From Shimwellia blattae DSM 4481 = NBRC 105725 (lineage in GTDB: Bacteria; Pseudomonadota; Gammaproteobacteria; Enterobacterales; Enterobacteriaceae): a DNA stretch of 64,000 nucleotides. This document shows positions 62,948-64,000 of the stretch, in pieces. Every line of letters starts with the position of its first letter. Position 1 is the stretch's first letter. Location of the stretch: positions 1,922,001 to 1,986,000 of the forward strand of contig NC_017910.1 in NCBI RefSeq assembly GCF_000262305.1, read 5' to 3'. The notes under the pieces are model-generated. The model ran no database searches and was not told the origin of the DNA. It saw nothing but the letters and a program-made list of their open reading frames with translations. The translations under genes and the position numbers were made by a program.

Positions 62948-63697
62948 ATGACCTTTGAGACACCCCGCCGCTTTCCGTGGCCCACGGTACTTTCCGTGGC
63001 TATCCACGGTGCTGTGGTAGCGGGGCTGCTATACACCTCTGTGAATCAGGTAATGCAGCTGCCGGCACCTGCCCGGGCCATCAGTATTTCCATGGTCTCC
63101 CCGGCGGATCTGGAGCCACCGCAAACCGCACCGGCGCCCGCGCCTGCGGTTGCTGAACCAGAGCCGGAACCTGAAGTGTTGCCTGAGCCGCCAAAAGAGG
63201 CGCCGGTCGTGATCCATAAACCGAAACCTAAGCCCAAACCGAAACCCAAACCTAAACCGGTCCAGAAGGTGGAGCCGGAGAAAAAACCGGCAAAACCGGT
63301 GGAATCCCGCGCGGAGTCGCCCTTTGATAACCCGGACAGCACCGCCACCACCACGTCGCGCCCGGTAAGCGGTACAGCCCGCCCGGGCCCGGCCGCGCCC
63401 GTTGCCAGCACAGCCAGCCCGGCAGTGGGTGGCCCGCGGGCACTGCAACGGGGCCAGCCTGCCTATCCGGCCCGGGCCCAGGCGCTGCGCATTGAAGGGC
63501 GTGTGCGGGTGAAATTTGATGTTCTGCCCGATGGCAGCCTGGACAATGTAGAGATCCTCTCCGCCCAGCCCGCGAATATGTTTGAGCGCGAAGTGAAGCA
63601 GGCCATGCGCCGCTGGCGCTACGAGAGCGGCAGGCCGGGCAAGGGGGTAATAGTTAATATTGTCTTCCGCCTTGACGGGGGCGCCAGCGTTCAGTAG
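62948..63697 (+). CDS. tonB: Energy transducer TonB
   Basis: 249 residues from the ATG at 62948 (an ATG three codons upstream at 62939 is possible). N-terminal anchor with the conserved Ser and His (LSVAIHGAVVAGLLYT) that couples to ExbBD. Then the periplasmic proline-rich region, an EP-rich stretch (PEPEPEVLPEPPKEAP) and seven or so KP repeats from about residue 98. The C-terminal domain carries the Q160-region equivalent QPAYPARAQALRIEGRVRVK that meets TonB boxes. Powers siderophore and B12 uptake. Confidence 0.96.
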   Translation: MTFETPRRFPWPTVLSVAIHGAVVAGLLYTSVNQVMQLPAPARAISISMVSPADLEPPQTAPAPAPAVAEPEPEPEVLPEPPKEAPVVIHKPKPKPKPKPKPKPVQKVEPEKKPAKPVESRAESPFDNPDSTATTTSRPVSGTARPGPAAPVASTASPAVGGPRALQRGQPAYPARAQALRIEGRVRVKFDVLPDGSLDNVEILSAQPANMFEREVKQAMRRWRYESGRPGKGVIVNIVFRLDGGASVQ

Positions 63698-63710
63698 CTG
63701 CCGGTAAAAC

Positions 63711-63740
63711 AAAAAGACCACCCGAAGCGGTGGTCTTTTT
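63711..63740. terminator. Bidirectional terminator between tonB and yciA
   Basis: Perfect 12-bp stem AAAAAGACCACC / GGTGGTCTTTTT with a six-base loop. In E. coli the tonB terminator is likewise shared with the convergent gene. Confidence 0.92.
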
Positions 63741-63755
63741 GTATCAGCGGGGGAT

Positions 63756-64000
63756 TCAGGGCGCCGGTAACGGGCGCGGTTTGCCGTTATCGTCAACCGC
63801 CACATAAATAAAGATGGCTTCGGTAGCGCAGTAGCGCTGGCCGATAGGCTCAGAAGAGACCTTCTTCACCCAGACTTCCACATTCACGGTAATGGAGGTT
63901 CTGCCGCGTTTTACACAGCGTGCATAGCAACAGACCACATCACCAACCGCCACGGGCTTCATAAAGCTCATGCCGTCAACCCGTACGGTCACGACCCGGC
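63756..64000 (-). CDS. yciA: Acyl-CoA thioesterase YciA, partial (5' end beyond window)
   Basis: The last 81 codons are inside the window; the frame stays open to base 64000. The sequence RVVTVRVDGMSFMKPVAVGD and VEVWVKKVSSEPIGQRYCAT matches the C-terminal two thirds of YciA, a hot-dog-fold thioesterase of about 132 residues that hydrolyses many acyl-CoAs. An apparent GTG start at 63992 is an artefact of the window edge. Confidence 0.93.
   Translation of the reverse strand, partial: RVVTVRVDGMSFMKPVAVGDVVCCYARCVKRGRTSITVNVEVWVKKVSSEPIGQRYCATEAIFIYVAVDDNGKPRPLPAP

Overview
The window is chromosomal DNA of a gamma-proteobacterium of the order Enterobacterales. Most of it follows the E. coli map order from ychF to yciA (ychF-pth-ychH-dauA-prs-ispE-lolB-hemA-prfA-prmC-sirB1-kdsA-chaA-chaC-ychN-ychO-narLX-narKGHJI-tRNA-Tyr-purU-ychJ-rssB-galU-hns-tdk-adhE-ychE-oppABCDF-yciU-clsA-yciY-yciI-tonB-yciA). 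The core genes are GC-rich with very high protein identity to enteric homologues. It is not E. coli: ugd lies between galU and hns, and sirB2, chaB, rssA and kch are missing from their usual places. The genus cannot be fixed from the sequence alone.

Layout. 1-3.8 kb: end of a large MscS-type channel gene and an acuR-acuI regulator/reductase pair. 4.0-5.2 kb: a complete IS3-family element of IS407 type with a 4-bp target duplication. 5.4-12.8 kb: an AT-rich foreign island with a three-gene operon read leftward (WYL-domain regulator, a 519-residue glycine-zipper protein, and a 1159-residue AAA+ ATPase with a long repeat tail). The middle gene is cut by an IS2-like element; removing that element and one copy of its 5-bp duplication restores the reading frame exactly. 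A decayed IS3-type transposase follows at 12.96-13.5 kb. Related terminator hairpins lie on both sides of the island.

13.6-28.4 kb: housekeeping genes for ribosome-associated functions (ychF, pth, prfA, prmC), nucleotide, isoprenoid and haem precursors (prs, ispE, hemA), envelope (lolB, kdsA) and ion or glutathione homeostasis (chaA, chaC). 28.6-41.3 kb: the nitrate respiration module. NarX/NarL sense nitrate, NarK transports nitrate/nitrite, and NarGHI with chaperone NarJ is the membrane nitrate reductase; FNR-type sites precede narK and narG. 41.4-42.2 kb: two tRNA-Tyr genes with 174-bp repeats that copy the tRNA 3' end.

42.3-64 kb: purU, ychJ, rssB, the UDP-glucose/UDP-glucuronate pair galU-ugd, hns, tdk, adhE (with a long inverted repeat in its leader), ychE, the oppABCDF oligopeptide importer, a voltage-gated-type K+ channel with a C-terminal zinc ribbon, yciU, clsA, yciY, yciI, tonB, and part of yciA at the right edge.

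The best candidate for an undescribed system is the interrupted WYL / glycine-zipper / AAA+-repeat operon at 5.4-12.8 kb. Its function is not known to me; an anti-phage or other conflict role is an inference from its architecture, its regulator type and its setting.
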